From Agapetus fuscipes (lineage: Eukaryota; Arthropoda; Insecta; Trichoptera; Glossosomatidae): a stretch of 64,000 bases of DNA. The DNA lies in NCBI GenBank assembly GCA_951799405.1, contig OX637345.1, forward strand, positions 14,694,001 to 14,758,000, written 5' to 3'. Below the pieces are notes generated by a model that searched no databases, had not been told where the DNA came from, and was given only the letters and a program-made list of their open reading frames with translations. Below are positions 63,160 to 64,000 of this stretch, in pieces. Position numbers and translations under genes: made by a program. Numbering within the stretch: position 1 is the stretch's first letter; each line of letters opens with the position of its first letter.

Positions 63160-63580
63160 AACTTAGCACATCTACCATTTGGACAACTCTGTACATATGT
63201 CATATTTAGAACTCACCACACCTACTATATTTATATCTTGGCACATATGACGCATCTGGAACTTGGCACATATGCCATATCCATAACTCGTCACATATTC
63301 TGTATTCATAACTCTGTATTTTTATACTTGGATGCAAAATTCAGAATACAGCTATCTACCATATTGATAACTCGTCACATACAACAAATTTTATTCTCAG
63401 CAAATATAAAATGTGCATATGAATTATGATGTAATGTAATGTTTCTCAAAACTCTGCACACATACCATATTAAGTATTCAATACTTAATTCTGTGTCCAG
63501 AACTTGTCTCATACACACACATTGCGTATCCAGAACTTAGCAAATGTGTCACATTTAGTACTCGGCACATATGACATATT
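63160..63580 (+). repeat. 25-bp tandem repeat array
   Basis: Six consecutive units start at exactly 63160, 63185, 63210, 63235, 63260 and 63285 with no indel. Consensus aacttggcacatatgccata plus tccat. Decayed or spaced units continue to about 63580 (aacttagcaaatgtgtcaca). Confidence 0.75.
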
Positions 63581-64000
63581 ATTTAGAAACATGCACATAA
63601 GCTGATTGGTAAAAATGTATTAAAAATGGCATGTTCAAGCAAAATCACGGTTCAGTGGCTGCCATTAGTCAATGGAGATGCTGAGGATATCTGATTTAAG
63701 ACACAGATAGTGAGTGAAGAGCCTAAATCAGTGATTTGGTATCGGCAAAGAAGAACAGTTTAGGGCGGTTACTAATGGACACCAGCTAGCTACAATGATA
63801 AACAAATTGCACAATTCTCATTTTGACATTTTAGATATTTGTCTACGTTTAATTTAATTTCAAATTTTACACTTTATTGGCTTGTTTTTCATTTGAATGA
63901 AAGTGTGCCTATCTATAGAAATCACATCAAGTTTTCATAAATCTAAGAAATATTGTTTATTCTTTTATTCATAATTTTAATGCACTAAGACCATTTATCA
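63581..64000. other. No recognisable feature
   Basis: AT-rich end of the window. Confidence 0.45.

Noticed and set aside
63160..63580. CRISPR-like array
   Set aside because: The 25-bp units are contiguous, with no unique spacers, and the genome is eukaryotic.

Overview
The window is AT-rich, intron-bearing eukaryotic DNA, most likely from an insect and probably a moth or butterfly. The grounds are a split Mediator gene with insect-like length, very high density of tRNA-derived SINEs and CR1/RTE-type LINE debris, many MITEs, and short strings such as taggtacctac and acgagtat that are frequent in Lepidoptera. The lineage call is an inference; the eukaryotic call is firm. Nothing here is bacterial: no operons, no CRISPR array.

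One host gene is clear. MED26, a subunit of the Mediator complex, lies on the + strand at 36558-46665 in eight coding exons that I joined by splice sites and reading phase into one 1089-residue frame. It has the TFIIS N-terminal (LW) domain in exons 1-3, low-complexity Ser/Pro-rich exons 4-7 with a run of SPN(L/V)(K/R)N heptads, and a large last exon with the conserved middle and C-terminal blocks. A possible divergent first exon lies upstream on the - strand (35418-35520). No other host gene could be supported; 46.7-64 kb is mostly unrecognised AT-rich DNA.

The rest is a stack of mobile elements. (1) A modular SINE system: SINE-X (5S rRNA head + tRNA-like unit + tail), SINE-Y (a different tRNA-like unit + different tail), and a composite in which X is fused to Y. 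The copy at 48613-49241 carries all three pol III-type heads between one pair of target-site duplications, so the trimer moved as one unit. (2) 'Family B', about 260 bp, over 20 copies, with a 3' end in ATTATAG/ATTAG-like repeats and a possible link to a LINE 3' end. (3) LINE fragments: an RTE-like reverse transcriptase inserted into a SINE (11044-12557), a CR1-like RT (24869-26086) and many C-terminal scraps. (4) A 3754-bp LTR retrotransposon (17018-20771, - strand) with two apparently identical 263-bp LTRs, a 4-bp target duplication, a PBS, a PPT, gag with three zinc knuckles and a canonical slippery heptamer, but with reverse transcriptase/RNase H deleted, so protease is joined in frame to the second half of integrase. 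(5) Non-autonomous DNA elements: several hAT-type elements (four with clear or near-clear 8-bp duplications), a TA-flanked MITE family, a Harbinger-like MITE whose empty site can be read from a paralogue, a 4-bp-duplication MITE, and a pogo/Tigger remnant.

The insertions can be ordered by nesting: LTR element into LINE, LINE into SINE, hAT and MITE into SINE, MITE into hAT into SINE, composite SINE into MITE. There is also a precise 25-bp tandem array near 63.2 kb. The two most unusual items are the three-headed SINE and the recent RT-less LTR element.
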